64,000 nt of DNA from Metabacillus idriensis. GTDB taxonomy: Bacteria; Bacillota; Bacilli; Bacillales; Bacillaceae. The notes under the pieces were generated by a model. The model saw only the letters and a program-made list of their open reading frames with translations, ran no database searches and had not been told where the DNA came from. Location: contig NZ_WKKF01000007.1 in assembly GCF_009674765.1 (NCBI RefSeq), positions 62,001-126,000 of the forward strand, read 5' to 3'. This document shows positions 50,210-59,506 of the stretch, one piece after another (the first letter of the stretch is position 1; each line of letters begins with the position of its first letter). The position numbers were made by a program, and so were the translations under genes.

Positions 50210-50923
50210 ATGAATGAAGTTAATTTATCAAATAGGCTAAAAACTGTGGCTGATTATATACCAAAGAATGCTGTGCTGGCAGACATCGGCTCTGATCATG
50301 CTTACTTGCCCTGCTACGCCCTTTTAAACGGCTTGGCAGCATCGGCTGTTGCTGGGGAAGTCGTTCAGGGGCCGTTTCAGTCTGCCAAGAAGCAAGTCCA
50401 AAAAAGCGGACTTGAGGATGTCATATCGGTTCGTTTAGGAAGCGGGCTTGATGTCATTGATCCTAATGAAGTAACGTGCATCACAATTGCGGGAATGGGC
50501 GGAGCATTAATAGAAAAAATCCTTGAAGCTGGAAAAGAAAAATTATCTGGTGTTCAGAGGCTGATTCTTCAGCCCAACATTCATGCACATCATGTAAGAA
50601 GATGGCTGCTTGACAACGGCTGGGAACTGATAAATGAAGAAATATTGGAAGAAGACGGAAAGATCTATGAGATTCTTATTGCAGAAAAGGGTGAACCAAA
50701 AGCTCCATATCAGCATATTTCCCTGCAAAAAGGCTTGCTTGTCGGTCCTTTTTTGATGAAGGAGAAAACAGAACCGTTCATTAAGAAATGGACGCAGGAA
50801 ATTGAGCATAACAGACGGATTTTAACTAGTATAGAAAGTGCGGCACTTAGCCCAGGGAATGAAGCAAAGAAGAAAGAGCTGAATGATTTGATTGAAATGC
50901 TTGAGGAGGTTACAAGGAAATGA
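50210..50923 (+). CDS. trmK: tRNA (adenine-22-N1)-methyltransferase TrmK
   Basis: A 237-residue SAM-dependent enzyme (B. subtilis YqfN) making m1A22 in tRNA. Class I motif LADIGSDHAYLPCYA near residue 26, TIAGMGGALIEKIL near 93 and LILQPNIHAHHVRRWL near 115, with a C-terminal coiled coil. The ATG at 50210 fits homologues; an ATG 15 nt upstream lacks a ribosome site. Overlaps yqfO by 4 nt. Confidence 0.93.
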   Translation: MNEVNLSNRLKTVADYIPKNAVLADIGSDHAYLPCYALLNGLAASAVAGEVVQGPFQSAKKQVQKSGLEDVISVRLGSGLDVIDPNEVTCITIAGMGGALIEKILEAGKEKLSGVQRLILQPNIHAHHVRRWLLDNGWELINEEILEEDGKIYEILIAEKGEPKAPYQHISLQKGLLVGPFLMKEKTEPFIKKWTQEIEHNRRILTSIESAALSPGNEAKKKELNDLIEMLEEVTRK

Positions 50924-52041
50924 GCAAAATACCTAACGGCTTTGAAATCATCCAATTGTTCGAATCGTTTTCGAAAAAAGAATATGCCATGGAAGGCGAT
51001 AAGATTGGCCTGCAAATAGGAACTTTGAATAAACCTATTCATGGCGTGTTAATCGCCCTCGATGTTCTGGGTGAAGTAGTTGATGAAGCAATCGAAAAAA
51101 ATGCGAATTTAATTATCGCTCATCATCCGCCAATATTCCGTCCTCTTAAAAACCTGGCGACAGATCAGCCGGGGGGCGCACTGCTTGAAAAATGCATTAA
51201 ACATGACATCGCTGTTTACGCAGCACATACCAATTTAGATGTTGCTGCAGGCGGTGTGAATGATTTACTTGCAGAAGCTCTCCAGCTAACAGACACAGAG
51301 GTCCTTGTTGACACCTATCAGGAGGAAATGAAGAAGCTGGCCGTCTATGTACCAAAAGATCACGCGGACGATCTCAGGGCTGTTCTGGGGCAATCAGGTG
51401 CAGGCCATATTGGCATGTACAGTCATTGTACATTCTCATCAAATGGAACTGGAAGCTTTCTTCCTCTTGATGGAACAGATCCTTATATAGGCCAATCAGG
51501 AAAAATTGAGTTTGTAGAAGAAGAGAGAATTGAAACAATCATTCCGGCAAGTAAGCAGCGGAAGATTGTTTCCGCTATGCTGAAAGCTCACCCTTACGAG
51601 GAACCTGCATTTGATCTTTTTCCAGTTGAAGGGCAGAACAAACCTTTAGGTTTAGGACGCTTAGGCTTGCTTGAGAACGACATGACATTGTCTGAATTTG
51701 CAGAGCATGTGAAAGAGAAGCTTGATGTTCCATGTGTAAGAATGGTAGGGAATAAGGATGCAAAGATACGAAAAGTTGCTGTGCTCGGAGGGGACGGAAA
51801 TAAATACATCCACCAGGCAAAACGCAAGGGAGCCGATGTCTATGTTACCGGGGACCTTTATTATCATGTAGCTCATGATGCCATGATGATGGGCTTAAAT
51901 GTGATTGATCCGGGTCACAATGTAGAGAAAGTCATGAAAAAAGGGGTAACAGATCTGCTGCTTTCTATGTGTGAAGAAAAGAAATTTGAGGTCAGTATCT
52001 TCCCTTCGGAAATTCATACAGATCCATTTACATTTGTTTAA
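50920..52041 (+). CDS. yqfO: Nif3-like dinuclear metal protein YqfO
   Basis: A 373-residue NIF3 family protein with the central PII/CutA-like insertion typical of longer Bacillus members. Metal-binding histidines are in IIAHHPPIF and AAHTNLD at the N-terminal half and in VTGDLYYHVAHDAM at the C-terminal half. The enzymatic role is unsettled (GTP cyclohydrolase-like proposals exist). Ribosome site GAGGAGG lies inside trmK, with which it overlaps. Confidence 0.92.
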   Translation: MSKIPNGFEIIQLFESFSKKEYAMEGDKIGLQIGTLNKPIHGVLIALDVLGEVVDEAIEKNANLIIAHHPPIFRPLKNLATDQPGGALLEKCIKHDIAVYAAHTNLDVAAGGVNDLLAEALQLTDTEVLVDTYQEEMKKLAVYVPKDHADDLRAVLGQSGAGHIGMYSHCTFSSNGTGSFLPLDGTDPYIGQSGKIEFVEEERIETIIPASKQRKIVSAMLKAHPYEEPAFDLFPVEGQNKPLGLGRLGLLENDMTLSEFAEHVKEKLDVPCVRMVGNKDAKIRKVAVLGGDGNKYIHQAKRKGADVYVTGDLYYHVAHDAMMMGLNVIDPGHNVEKVMKKGVTDLLLSMCEEKKFEVSIFPSEIHTDPFTFV

Positions 52042-52044
52042 CAT

Positions 52045-52082
52045 AAAAAACCGCTGGAGTTGATTACCAGCGGTTTTGTTTG
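52045..52082. terminator. Bidirectional terminator between yqfO and ispH
   Basis: AAAACCGCTGG/CCAGCGGTTTT, 11 pairs with a 9-nt loop, A-run left and T-rich right; serves both converging genes. Confidence 0.85.
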
Positions 52083-52086
52083 AGCT

Positions 52087-53031
52087 TTATTTGACTGCTT
52101 TAACTTTCGGCAGTATTTTTTGAAGAGGAACATTATGCTGGATGTTCCATGTCAGCGTATTTTCCGGATCGTACTTTTCAAGGAATTGAATGACTTCTTT
52201 TGTAATAGGAGTAGGAGTTGAGGCGCCGGCAGTGATTGCAACTCTTTTAACTCCTTCAAACCATTCAAGCTTCAGTTCGCTTATATCTGATACTCTGTAG
52301 GCTTTTGTTCCTGCTATTTCTTCAGAAACCTGTGCAAGCCGATTTGAGTTGTTGCTCTTTGGATCCCCAACGACAATCGTAAGGTCAGCATCTTTTGCCT
52401 GCTCTGCAACAGCTTCCTGCCGAACTTGGGTAGCCAGGCAAATCTCCTGATGATATTCTACATGCGGATATTTTTCTTTCACGCGCTCCATTATGTCATA
52501 AACATCCCATTGACTCATGGTCGTCTGATTGGTGACGACAATTTTATCGTTTTGGAAAGTAAGAGCATCAACATCTTCTTCTGTTTCCACTAAATGGACA
52601 ATGTCAGGTGCTACCCCGACAGCTCCTTCAGGCTCAGGATGCGACTTTTTCCCAATGTAGATAACATGATATCCTAAAGCTTTTTTTTCACGAATTAAAT
52701 CATGTGTTTTTGTCACATCAGGGCATGTGGCATCAAGCGTAATGAGACCTTTCTCTGAAGCGATTTTTCTGACTTCCGGAGAAACACCGTGGGCTGTAAA
52801 AATAACGGTGCCGCTTTCTACTTGTTCAAGTATTTCCATGCGGTTGCTGCCATCCAATGTAATAATGCCTTCTTCTTCAAAAGCGTCAGTAACGTGTTTA
52901 TTGTGAACAATCATGCCCAAAATATAAATAGGCCTTGGCAAAGTTTTATCTAAAGCGGCATTCTTTGCAATAACCATGGCATCAACGACACCATAGCAAT
53001 ATCCCCGCGGTGCAATCTTAATAACTTCCAT
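52087..53031 (-). CDS. ispH: 4-hydroxy-3-methylbut-2-enyl diphosphate reductase IspH
   Basis: A 314-residue iron-sulfur enzyme for the last step of the MEP isoprenoid pathway (B. subtilis YqfP). The cluster cysteines are Cys12 (PRGYCYGV), Cys103 (ATCPDVTK) and Cys198 ([10 protein letters not shown]); NQTTMS near 168 and the SNNSNRL motif bind substrate. AGGATCC-type site AGGAGGATCC precedes the ATG. ispG of the same pathway is also in the window but 9 kb away. Confidence 0.96.
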   Translation of the reverse strand: MEVIKIAPRGYCYGVVDAMVIAKNAALDKTLPRPIYILGMIVHNKHVTDAFEEEGIITLDGSNRMEILEQVESGTVIFTAHGVSPEVRKIASEKGLITLDATCPDVTKTHDLIREKKALGYHVIYIGKKSHPEPEGAVGVAPDIVHLVETEEDVDALTFQNDKIVVTNQTTMSQWDVYDIMERVKEKYPHVEYHQEICLATQVRQEAVAEQAKDADLTIVVGDPKSNNSNRLAQVSEEIAGTKAYRVSDISELKLEWFEGVKRVAITAGASTPTPITKEVIQFLEKYDPENTLTWNIQHNVPLQKILPKVKAVK

Positions 53032-53067
53032 TAAAGGATCCTCCTAGAGAGAAGTTCGAGAGAGAAT

Positions 53068-53096
53068 AGAAAAAAGCCAAAGAAAGGCTTTTGGCT
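53068..53096 (-). terminator. Terminator of yqfQ
   Basis: On the minus strand AGCCAAA pairs with TTTGGCT (7 pairs, 8-nt loop), followed by six T residues; it lies between the yqfQ stop and the ispH start. Confidence 0.65.
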
Positions 53097-53150
53097 CTCG
53101 TAATCTCTTATTATTATAGCGGAGACTGCAGAAGAATACAAAGAAGAATG

Positions 53151-53834
53151 TCAGATATACAGCTTTGGAGCAGATGCGCCTTTTACAGCTGGTGCTTTCA
53201 CCTGTTCTTCATTTACGGCCTTCTTAGGCGAGCTGCTGACAGCTGTGTCTGCATCAGACGGTGCAGCACTTGAAACTTCAGCAGAGGTATTTTCTTCATT
53301 TGATTCTGTGCTTTCCTCGTCGCCCGAACCTCCGCCTTTTAATTCACTGTAAATTTTAATCATGGCAGGAAGGTTTCTGACCAGAGGCCCATATTGCTGA
53401 ACCATAGGTGTGACTTGCTGAGCCATGCCCAGAACTTTTTGTACGTTTCCAAGCATGCTGGATAAATTGGCGGGATTGGTTATTCCCTGCAGACCCTGGG
53501 CTGCATTGGCAGCACTTGCGGCACCTTGGCCGCCCCCAGGAAGAAATCTTGAGAGAATTCCTTTAATGCCGCTTCCTCTTCCCATTGCCTGCTGACCGAA
53601 TTGCTGACCGAATTGCTGCGCGCCAAACGGCTGTCCGCCAAATCCCGGCTGTCCAAACTGCGATGAAAAGGGTCCCATTTGCTGTCCGAAAGGCTGGAAG
53701 GAACGAGGCGGTCCAAATCCCCTGGCTTGCTGATTTCCAAAAGGCTGGTTTGAAAACGGCTGACCGCCCATTTGCATTCTTTGAGGCTGGAAACCTCTAG
53801 AAGACATTGGAGGCATAGGTCTTTGCTGAAACAT
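53151..53834 (-). CDS. yqfQ: YqfQ/VrrA-type glutamine-rich protein
   Basis: A 227-residue low-complexity protein. Residues 1-90 are rich in Gln, Gly, Pro and Phe with repeated QPFG and QQFG units; residues 91-170 are a conserved core (GIKGILSRFLPGG and NLSSMLGNVQKVLGMAQ); the tail is Ser/Glu/Ala-rich and ends APKLYI. It resembles YqfQ and the B. anthracis VrrA protein, whose gene also lies next to the ispH (lytB) gene. A possible coat or surface role is only a guess. AGGAGGATCATC precedes the ATG. Confidence 0.82.
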   Translation of the reverse strand: MFQQRPMPPMSSRGFQPQRMQMGGQPFSNQPFGNQQARGFGPPRSFQPFGQQMGPFSSQFGQPGFGGQPFGAQQFGQQFGQQAMGRGSGIKGILSRFLPGGGQGAASAANAAQGLQGITNPANLSSMLGNVQKVLGMAQQVTPMVQQYGPLVRNLPAMIKIYSELKGGGSGDEESTESNEENTSAEVSSAAPSDADTAVSSSPKKAVNEEQVKAPAVKGASAPKLYI

Positions 53835-54184
53835 GATGATCCTCCTTTTAAACTAACGCGTATACTACCTACACATTATGCAGAATCAGCTTAAAAGGTT
53901 TGCGCGTCTGAAAGAATAGGCGGAATCGATTGGAGTTTTTCTCATAAATCGTATATAATGTTTTGATGGACAACCGTGTCTTATTTTTTGGCTGTTATTG
54001 CAAGGATTGTTGTACTTCGCAAAAAGAATAATTCCCTTCCTTTATTAGAACTGTGCTCTTTTCTTGTAAAGTGTAATAAATGAAACCTTTTGCCGGGACA
54101 AACTTTCAGGTTAACACCCGAAAAACAGCAAGGTCTTAGAATAGAGCCTATATTATTAATTTACTCATCAAGGAGATGATGAAC
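53835..54184. other. Divergent region between yqfQ and cshB
   Basis: No gene seen in 350 bp. On the plus strand TTGGAG (53930-53935) and perfect TATAAT (53954-53959), 18 nt apart, make a good sigma-A promoter for cshB, which leaves a leader of about 220 nt. The leader shows no obvious intrinsic terminator. I found no clear promoter for yqfQ. Confidence 0.55.
53930..53959 (+). promoter_or_regulatory. Sigma-A promoter of cshB
   Basis: TTGGAG and TATAAT with an 18-nt spacer; the next gene is cshB, 225 nt downstream. Confidence 0.6.
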
Positions 54185-55501
54185 ATGGAACAAACTAAGT
54201 TCACTCAGTTTCCATTTAAGCCTTTTATAATAGATGCTGTCAAAGCGCTGGGTTTTTATGAACCGACTGAAATACAAGCACGCTTATTCCCTTCACTATT
54301 AAAAGGGGAAACAGCTATAGGGCAATCACAAACAGGCACAGGGAAAACACATGCTTATTTATTGCCTCTCATTCAAAGGATTGATCCCTCAAATAAAAAC
54401 GTACAAGTTGTGATTACCGCCCCTACAAGAGAACTGGCCAATCAAATTTATCAGGATGCCTTGCATGTTCTTAAATTTGCACCGGAAAATGAAACAATTT
54501 CTGCAAAATGTTTTATTGGCGGAACTGACAAGCAGCGCACAATTGATAAACTGAAAAGCCAGCCTCAGCTTGTCATCGGAACGCCGGGAAGAATTAAGGA
54601 TTTAATTGCTGAAAAAGCTCTTTTTGTTCATCAGGCAAAAGCATTAGTTGTTGATGAAGCAGATCTCATGCTTGATATGGGATTCATTGAAGACGTTGAT
54701 AAAATTGGCGGAAATATGCCCGAAAAACTTCAAATCCTTGTTTTTTCAGCTACAATTCCTGAAAAATTAAAGCCTTTCTTGAAAAAATATATGGAAAACC
54801 CTAAATTTACTCACGTTGCTCCAAAGCAGGCAACAGCGAAAAAAATCAAGCACGTATTAGTGCCTTTGCGACACCGTAATAAAACAAATCTTTTATTTGA
54901 AATGCTGAAAAACTACAACCCTTATTTAGCTATTGTTTTTACTAACACAAAGAAAAAAGCAGATGAGGTAGCGGACGGACTGATTGCTAAAGGTTTTAAA
55001 GTCGGCCGCATTCACGGCGATCTATCGCCAAGAGACCGCAAAAAAATGATGAAGCAAATTAATGATCTGGATTATCAGTATGTTGTAGCAACAGATCTTG
55101 CTTCAAGAGGCATTGATATTGACGGAGTAAGCCACGTCATTAATTTTGAGCTCCCAAGTGATCTTGATTTTTATATTCACCGTGTGGGACGTACAGGACG
55201 CGCAGATTATTCCGGTATTGCAGCAACGATCTATGAGCCGGCTAATGAAGATGCGTTAATTACCCTTGAAAAATTAGGGATTGAATTTGAAAATCAGGAT
55301 CTCGTAAACGGCGAGTGGAAAAAAGTCGAGGACCGCAAACGCAGACAAAAACGCGTAAGACCTTCAGACGGCGTCGATCAGATGGCAAAAAGCAAGGTTA
55401 GAAAACCAAAAAGTGTAAAACCCGGATACAAAAAGAAACTGACGAGAGAAATGGACGAAATTAAAAAACGTCAAAGAAGATTGAATCAAAAGCGCAAGTA
55501 G
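54185..55501 (+). CDS. cshB: DEAD-box RNA helicase CshB
   Basis: A 438-residue RNA helicase (B. subtilis YqfR), involved in cold growth and ribosome assembly or RNA decay. Q motif around FYEPTEIQ, Walker A SQTGTGKT at 48-55, [13 protein letters not shown] box [13 protein letters not shown] (VFSATIP) and [13 protein letters not shown]; a strongly basic C-terminal tail ([20 protein letters not shown]) for RNA contact. ATG at 54185 with AAGGAGATGATG upstream; earlier ATGs overlap that site. nfo follows 11 nt later. Confidence 0.94.
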   Translation: MEQTKFTQFPFKPFIIDAVKALGFYEPTEIQARLFPSLLKGETAIGQSQTGTGKTHAYLLPLIQRIDPSNKNVQVVITAPTRELANQIYQDALHVLKFAPENETISAKCFIGGTDKQRTIDKLKSQPQLVIGTPGRIKDLIAEKALFVHQAKALVVDEADLMLDMGFIEDVDKIGGNMPEKLQILVFSATIPEKLKPFLKKYMENPKFTHVAPKQATAKKIKHVLVPLRHRNKTNLLFEMLKNYNPYLAIVFTNTKKKADEVADGLIAKGFKVGRIHGDLSPRDRKKMMKQINDLDYQYVVATDLASRGIDIDGVSHVINFELPSDLDFYIHRVGRTGRADYSGIAATIYEPANEDALITLEKLGIEFENQDLVNGEWKKVEDRKRRQKRVRPSDGVDQMAKSKVRKPKSVKPGYKKKLTREMDEIKKRQRRLNQKRK

Positions 55502-55512
55502 GAGGAGAAGAG

Positions 55513-56409
55513 ATGCTGAAAATAGGATCACATGTATCAATGAGCGGGAAAAAGATGCTGCTTGCTGCAAGTGAGGAAGCAGTATCTTACGGTGCGAATA
55601 CGTTCATGATCTATACTGGAGCACCTCAGAATACTAGACGAAAAAAAATTGAAGAGCTGAATATTGAAGCCGGTCAGGCCCATATGCGGGAAAATGGAAT
55701 AGTTGATATAGTTGTTCATGCACCTTATATCATCAATATCGGCAATACCACAAACCCTGCAACCTTTGAACTTGGCGTGCAATTTTTACGGTCTGAAATG
55801 GACAGGTCGCATGCTCTTGGAGCAAAACAAATTGTCCTGCATCCAGGTGCTCATGTTGGAGCGGGTTCTGAAATAGGCATAAAAAAAATCATTGAAGGAC
55901 TCAATGAAGTTCTAGATAGAGAAGAACATGTTCAAATCGCTCTTGAGACAATGGCCGGAAAAGGCTCTGAGTGCGGCCGTTCATTTGAAGAACTTGCACA
56001 GATTATTGAGGGTGTCACTCATAATGAGCACCTTTCAGTTTGCTTTGATACGTGCCATACACATGATGCCGGATATGATATTATTAATGATTTTGATGGT
56101 GTCCTGCAGCAATTTGATTCTGTTATCGGACTGGACAGGCTGAAGGTGCTTCACATTAATGACAGCAAAAATATCTCTGGAGCCCGCAAGGACCGCCATG
56201 AGAACATCGGATTTGGCCATATCGGATTTAAGGCATTAAATAACATCGTTCATCATCCTGAGCTTGCAGATGTGCCAAAAATTCTTGAAACTCCATATGT
56301 AGGTGAAGATAAAAAAGATAAAAAACCGCCATATCAATTTGAGATTGATATGCTGCGCGGGAAAGAATTCAATCCTGATCTTTTGAACCTAATCCGCAAT
56401 CAGGCATAA
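55513..56409 (+). CDS. nfo: Endonuclease IV (Nfo)
   Basis: A 298-residue zinc AP endonuclease (B. subtilis YqfS) that cuts DNA 5' of abasic sites; important for spore and oxidative damage repair. TIM-barrel motifs: [39 protein letters not shown] and LHINDSKN, providing trinuclear zinc ligands. GGAGGAGAAG precedes the ATG. Its TAA stop codon is the TAA within the ATAAG start of a repeat element. Confidence 0.95.
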   Translation: MLKIGSHVSMSGKKMLLAASEEAVSYGANTFMIYTGAPQNTRRKKIEELNIEAGQAHMRENGIVDIVVHAPYIINIGNTTNPATFELGVQFLRSEMDRSHALGAKQIVLHPGAHVGAGSEIGIKKIIEGLNEVLDREEHVQIALETMAGKGSECGRSFEELAQIIEGVTHNEHLSVCFDTCHTHDAGYDIINDFDGVLQQFDSVIGLDRLKVLHINDSKNISGARKDRHENIGFGHIGFKALNNIVHHPELADVPKILETPYVGEDKKDKKPPYQFEIDMLRGKEFNPDLLNLIRNQA

Positions 56410-56490
56410 GTAAAGCGCAAGCGCCCGTTCTGGCCGAGTAGTCAGGCGACTCCGCTTGCCTTCGAAGCGCAAAATTTTATACTTTCTTAC
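56406..56490 (+). repeat. Dispersed repeat, subfamily B, copy 3 (hairpin deleted)
   Basis: An 85-bp element starting ATAAGTAAAGCGCAAGCGCC and ending GCGCAAAATTTTATAC plus TTTCTTAC. Relative to the 49389 copy it lacks the segment between two CCGTT repeats, including the whole hairpin. It begins inside the nfo stop codon and has the same direction. Confidence 0.88.
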
Positions 56491-56494
56491 AACT

Positions 56495-56533
56495 AAAAAA
56501 AGAAAGCTGTCGGAGCAAATCGACAGCTTTTTA
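56495..56533. terminator. Bidirectional terminator between nfo and yqfT
   Basis: A perfect 10-bp stem AAAGCTGTCG/CGACAGCTTT with an 8-nt loop and A- and T-runs on the two sides. Confidence 0.9.
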
Positions 56534-56785
56534 TCCTATAAATTGCTGAAACAATTGGTTCACTTGCTGCGCTGTGGCAGGCGAAGTAATGGCAGCTACC
56601 TTTTTTAATAGGCGGATTCGCTCAGCATCATCAAAAATATTAATGTTTTTGCCCCGGATGATTCTTACGATTTGCTGAGCCTGGGTTCTGTCAATGGCAA
56701 GGCTGTTCTGCTTAGCAAGCTGAAGCAATCCATCAGCATCCAATGAGTTGAGTTTCTGGTTGACAATCTTTTGAAATAGTATCAC
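56531..56785 (-). CDS. yqfT: YqfT family protein (DUF2624)
   Basis: An 84-residue helical protein with NSLAIDRTQAQQIVRIIRGKN in the first half and ITSPATAQQVNQLFQQF at the end, typical of DUF2624. Function unknown. The GTG at 56785 is chosen because AAGGAGG is 7 nt upstream; an ATG two codons earlier is only 2-3 nt from that site. Confidence 0.85.
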   Translation of the reverse strand: MILFQKIVNQKLNSLDADGLLQLAKQNSLAIDRTQAQQIVRIIRGKNINIFDDAERIRLLKKVAAITSPATAQQVNQLFQQFIG

Positions 56786-56871
56786 GTACATACCTCCTTC
56801 ACCATTCAATGTATGGTGAAGTTTTAGGAAAAGTGCCTAATTTATTATAAAAAGATAGGGGGATTATTCAT

Positions 56872-57753
56872 ATGACAAAAAAACAGCATAAAAAAGAAAG
56901 TACTGGGCGACTGATCACAAGACTGATTTTGATCATTATTGGTGCAGCGCTGGCAGCTGTCTCGATTGAGCTGTTCCTTATCCCCAATCAGATTATTGAC
57001 GGAGGGATTATCGGGATCTCGCTTATCGTTGATCACATTACACCAGACAGTCTGTCATTTATCAATTTCGGAACACTGGTCGTCATTTTGAATTTGCCTT
57101 TCATGTATTACGGCTATAAGCAAATTGGGAAAACGTTTATGATCTCCTCTATTTTCGGGATTGTCTTTCTCGCAATCATCGAGAGTATGCTGCATCATGT
57201 CGAAGCCTTTACAGCGGAGCCGATTTTGGCTACTGTATTTGGAGGTTTAATTCTTGGGGTAGGTGTAGGATTGGTCATACGAAACGGCGGTTCAATGGAC
57301 GGAACTGAAATTTTAGGCATTTTACTTACTAAAAAGCTGCCGTTTTCAGTAGGAGAATTTGTGATGTTTATTAACATATTCATTTTTGCCTGGGCAGCAT
57401 TTGTTTTCGGTGCAGAGCAAGCTATGTATTCGGTCATGGCTTACTATATTGCTTTTAAAACGATTGATACTGTTATACAGGGATTAGACGAAACTAAGGC
57501 AGTAATTATTGTTTCTGATTACTACGAAGATGTATCAGACACCATTCTTCAAAGGCTTGGGCGCGGCACCACAAAATTAAAAGGCAAAGGCGGATATACC
57601 GATGATGAAAAAGAAGTCATCTATGTCGTTGTAACAAGGCTTGAAGTAACGAAGCTTAAATCGATTGTCCATGAAATTGATACAAATGCCTTTATTACAA
57701 TAATGAATACCCAAGAAACAAAAGGGACGAATTTTAAGTCAGCGATACATTAA
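56872..57753 (+). CDS. yqfU: YitT family membrane protein YqfU
   Basis: A 293-residue protein with five or six membrane helices (about 17-205; [18 protein letters not shown] and [16 protein letters not shown] are family blocks) and a cytoplasmic DUF2179 domain at the C-terminus ([20 protein letters not shown]). DUF2179 may bind a small ligand. Substrate unknown. AGGGGG precedes the ATG. Confidence 0.88.
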   Translation: MTKKQHKKESTGRLITRLILIIIGAALAAVSIELFLIPNQIIDGGIIGISLIVDHITPDSLSFINFGTLVVILNLPFMYYGYKQIGKTFMISSIFGIVFLAIIESMLHHVEAFTAEPILATVFGGLILGVGVGLVIRNGGSMDGTEILGILLTKKLPFSVGEFVMFINIFIFAWAAFVFGAEQAMYSVMAYYIAFKTIDTVIQGLDETKAVIIVSDYYEDVSDTILQRLGRGTTKLKGKGGYTDDEKEVIYVVVTRLEVTKLKSIVHEIDTNAFITIMNTQETKGTNFKSAIH

Positions 57754-57779
57754 TTTCTTAATAGATCAAAACAAGTTTC

Positions 57780-57808
57780 TTGCTCTTTTTAGTACAATCT
57801 TGTATAAT
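57780..57808 (+). promoter_or_regulatory. Sigma-A promoter-like sequence before znuC
   Basis: TTGCTC (57780-57785) and perfect TATAAT (57803-57808), 17 nt apart, 27 nt after the yqfU stop. A terminator begins about 10 nt after the -10. Confidence 0.55.
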
Positions 57809-57817
57809 CTCTATGTT

Positions 57818-57849
57818 AAAGATCAGACATTGGTTTCTGATCTTTTTTT
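57818..57849 (+). terminator. Terminator between yqfU and znuC
   Basis: A perfect 10-bp stem AAAGATCAGA/TCTGATCTTT with an 8-nt loop and seven T residues. Confidence 0.85.
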
Positions 57850-57867
57850 ACGATTTTAAATCGGAAC
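57847..57867 (+). promoter_or_regulatory. Possible Zur operator before znuC
   Basis: CGATTT-T-AAATCG (57851-57863) is a perfect palindrome. With its flanks it reads TTTACGATTT then AAATCGGAA, close to the two halves of the B. subtilis Zur box (AAATCGTAAT and ATTACGATTT) but in the reverse, everted order. Zur is encoded at the end of the same gene group. Confidence 0.35.
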
Positions 57868-57893
57868 CATTCTTAAACTAGAAGGTGAAATTA

Positions 57894-58667
57894 ATGAATC
57901 AGCCTATTATTGATATCCGTCATTTATCATTCACATATGACCGCACTAAAGTGCTTGAAGATGTTCATTTTAAGGTAAGAGAGGGTGACTTCCTGGGACT
58001 CGTCGGACCAAACGGTTCTGGAAAGACAACCCTGCTGAAATGTCTTCTCGGTCTATTAAAGCCCGATGCGGGAGAGATTTTTCTTTTCGGAGAAGATATC
58101 CGCAAATTTAAAGAGTGGCACAAAATTGGATTTGTTTCCCAAAAAGCAAACAGTTTTAATACAGGCTTTCCGGCATCTGTATACGAAGTAGTTGCGAGCG
58201 GACTGACATCTAAATTAGGTTTGTTTAAAATGCTGAAACCGGCCCATCATGAAAAAGTAAAAGCTGCAATTAAGGCTGTCGGTTTAGAACAGCTGTCAAA
58301 ACGGAATATCGGTGAACTTTCAGGCGGCCAGCAGCAGCGGACATTCATTGCAAGGGCGCTTGTAAGTGACCCGAAATTGCTCATCCTTGATGAGCCGACA
58401 GTCGGAGTTGATGCTCAAACAGTTCAGAGTTTCTACGAAATGCTGAAAAATTTAAACACTGAAATGGGAATTACTTTGATTCTTGTCACACATGATGTAG
58501 GGACCATCACAGATAAAGTAACTCACGTAGCCTGTTTAAATAAACATTTGCATTTCCACGGAAATACACAGGAATTCGAAAGCCTGCAGAACTCTGATAT
58601 GTCTGACTTTTATGGTCATTCTGTTCATGTATTAACTCACGATCACCATGATCATGGGGGAAGATAA
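57894..58667 (+). CDS. znuC: Zinc ABC transporter ATP-binding protein
   Basis: A 257-residue ABC ATPase of the metal-uptake (ZnuC/AdcC) type. Walker A GPNGSGKT at 38-45, signature LSGGQQQR near 142, Walker B LLILDEPT and H-loop VTHD. The C-terminal tail THDHHDHGG is rich in histidine and may bind zinc. The ATG at 57894 has AAGGTGA upstream. The next gene is the permease and then zur; no substrate-binding protein gene is present. Confidence 0.9.
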   Translation: MNQPIIDIRHLSFTYDRTKVLEDVHFKVREGDFLGLVGPNGSGKTTLLKCLLGLLKPDAGEIFLFGEDIRKFKEWHKIGFVSQKANSFNTGFPASVYEVVASGLTSKLGLFKMLKPAHHEKVKAAIKAVGLEQLSKRNIGELSGGQQQRTFIARALVSDPKLLILDEPTVGVDAQTVQSFYEMLKNLNTEMGITLILVTHDVGTITDKVTHVACLNKHLHFHGNTQEFESLQNSDMSDFYGHSVHVLTHDHHDHGGR

Positions 58668-58668
58668 A

Positions 58669-59505
58669 ATGATAAATAGTATCCTTAATTATGAATTTTT
58701 ACAAAATGCATTTTTGGCAGGAATTCTCATCGGACTGATTGCACCTCTTCTCGGTGTTTTTGTTGTCGTAAGAAGACTTTCTTTAATAGCGGATGCACTT
58801 AGTCATGTGACTTTGGCTGGGATTGCAGCGAGCTTGCTTCTTGAGAAAAAAGTGCTTGGCATGTCAGGGCTCAATCCAATTTATTTAGGGATGGGCTTTT
58901 CTGTGGCAGGGTCTTTGTTTATTGAAAAGCTGAGAGCTGTCTATAAGCATTTTCAGGAGCTTGCCATTCCGATTATCCTTTCAGCCGGAGTAGGATTGAG
59001 CGTGATTTTTATATCACTTGCGGATGGATTTAATACGGATTTATTTAATTATCTTTTCGGAAGTGTCAGTGCAGTAACGAGAACGGATTTATGGGTGATC
59101 ACTGCCATTTCAGTGTTTGTTCTCATTGTCGTTTTTGCGTTATTTAAAGAACTGTTTTTGCTGTCATTCGATGAGGAACACGCTGCAGCATCAGGCATCC
59201 ATTCTAAGTGGATTCACTTTATTTTTATTTTAACGGTTGCTCTTGTCATTGCTGCTTCTATGAGAATCGTCGGCATATTATTAGTATCTTCTCTAATGAC
59301 TCTGCCGGTTGCAGCAAGTATTCGAATTGCAAAAGGGTTTAAACAGGCAATATTCTTTTCTGTACTCTTTGGAGAAATCTCTGTTATTATTGGATTAGTG
59401 CTGGCTTATCAATTAGATCTAGCTCCAGGAGGAACGATTGTTATGCTTTCAGTCGTCATCCTGATACTGTCGATACTATGGACCAAAATAAAAAGGGGTC
59501 AGTAA
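58669..59505 (+). CDS. znuB: Zinc ABC transporter permease
   Basis: A 278-residue ABC-3 family permease with about eight membrane helices. [15 protein letters not shown] near 40 is the conserved coupling and early helix region, [12 protein letters not shown] near 170 the second block. The ATG at 58669 follows GGGGGAAGAT and lies one base after the znuC stop; zur follows 1 nt after its own stop. Confidence 0.9.
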   Translation: MINSILNYEFLQNAFLAGILIGLIAPLLGVFVVVRRLSLIADALSHVTLAGIAASLLLEKKVLGMSGLNPIYLGMGFSVAGSLFIEKLRAVYKHFQELAIPIILSAGVGLSVIFISLADGFNTDLFNYLFGSVSAVTRTDLWVITAISVFVLIVVFALFKELFLLSFDEEHAAASGIHSKWIHFIFILTVALVIAASMRIVGILLVSSLMTLPVAASIRIAKGFKQAIFFSVLFGEISVIIGLVLAYQLDLAPGGTIVMLSVVILILSILWTKIKRGQ

Positions 59506-59506
59506 G

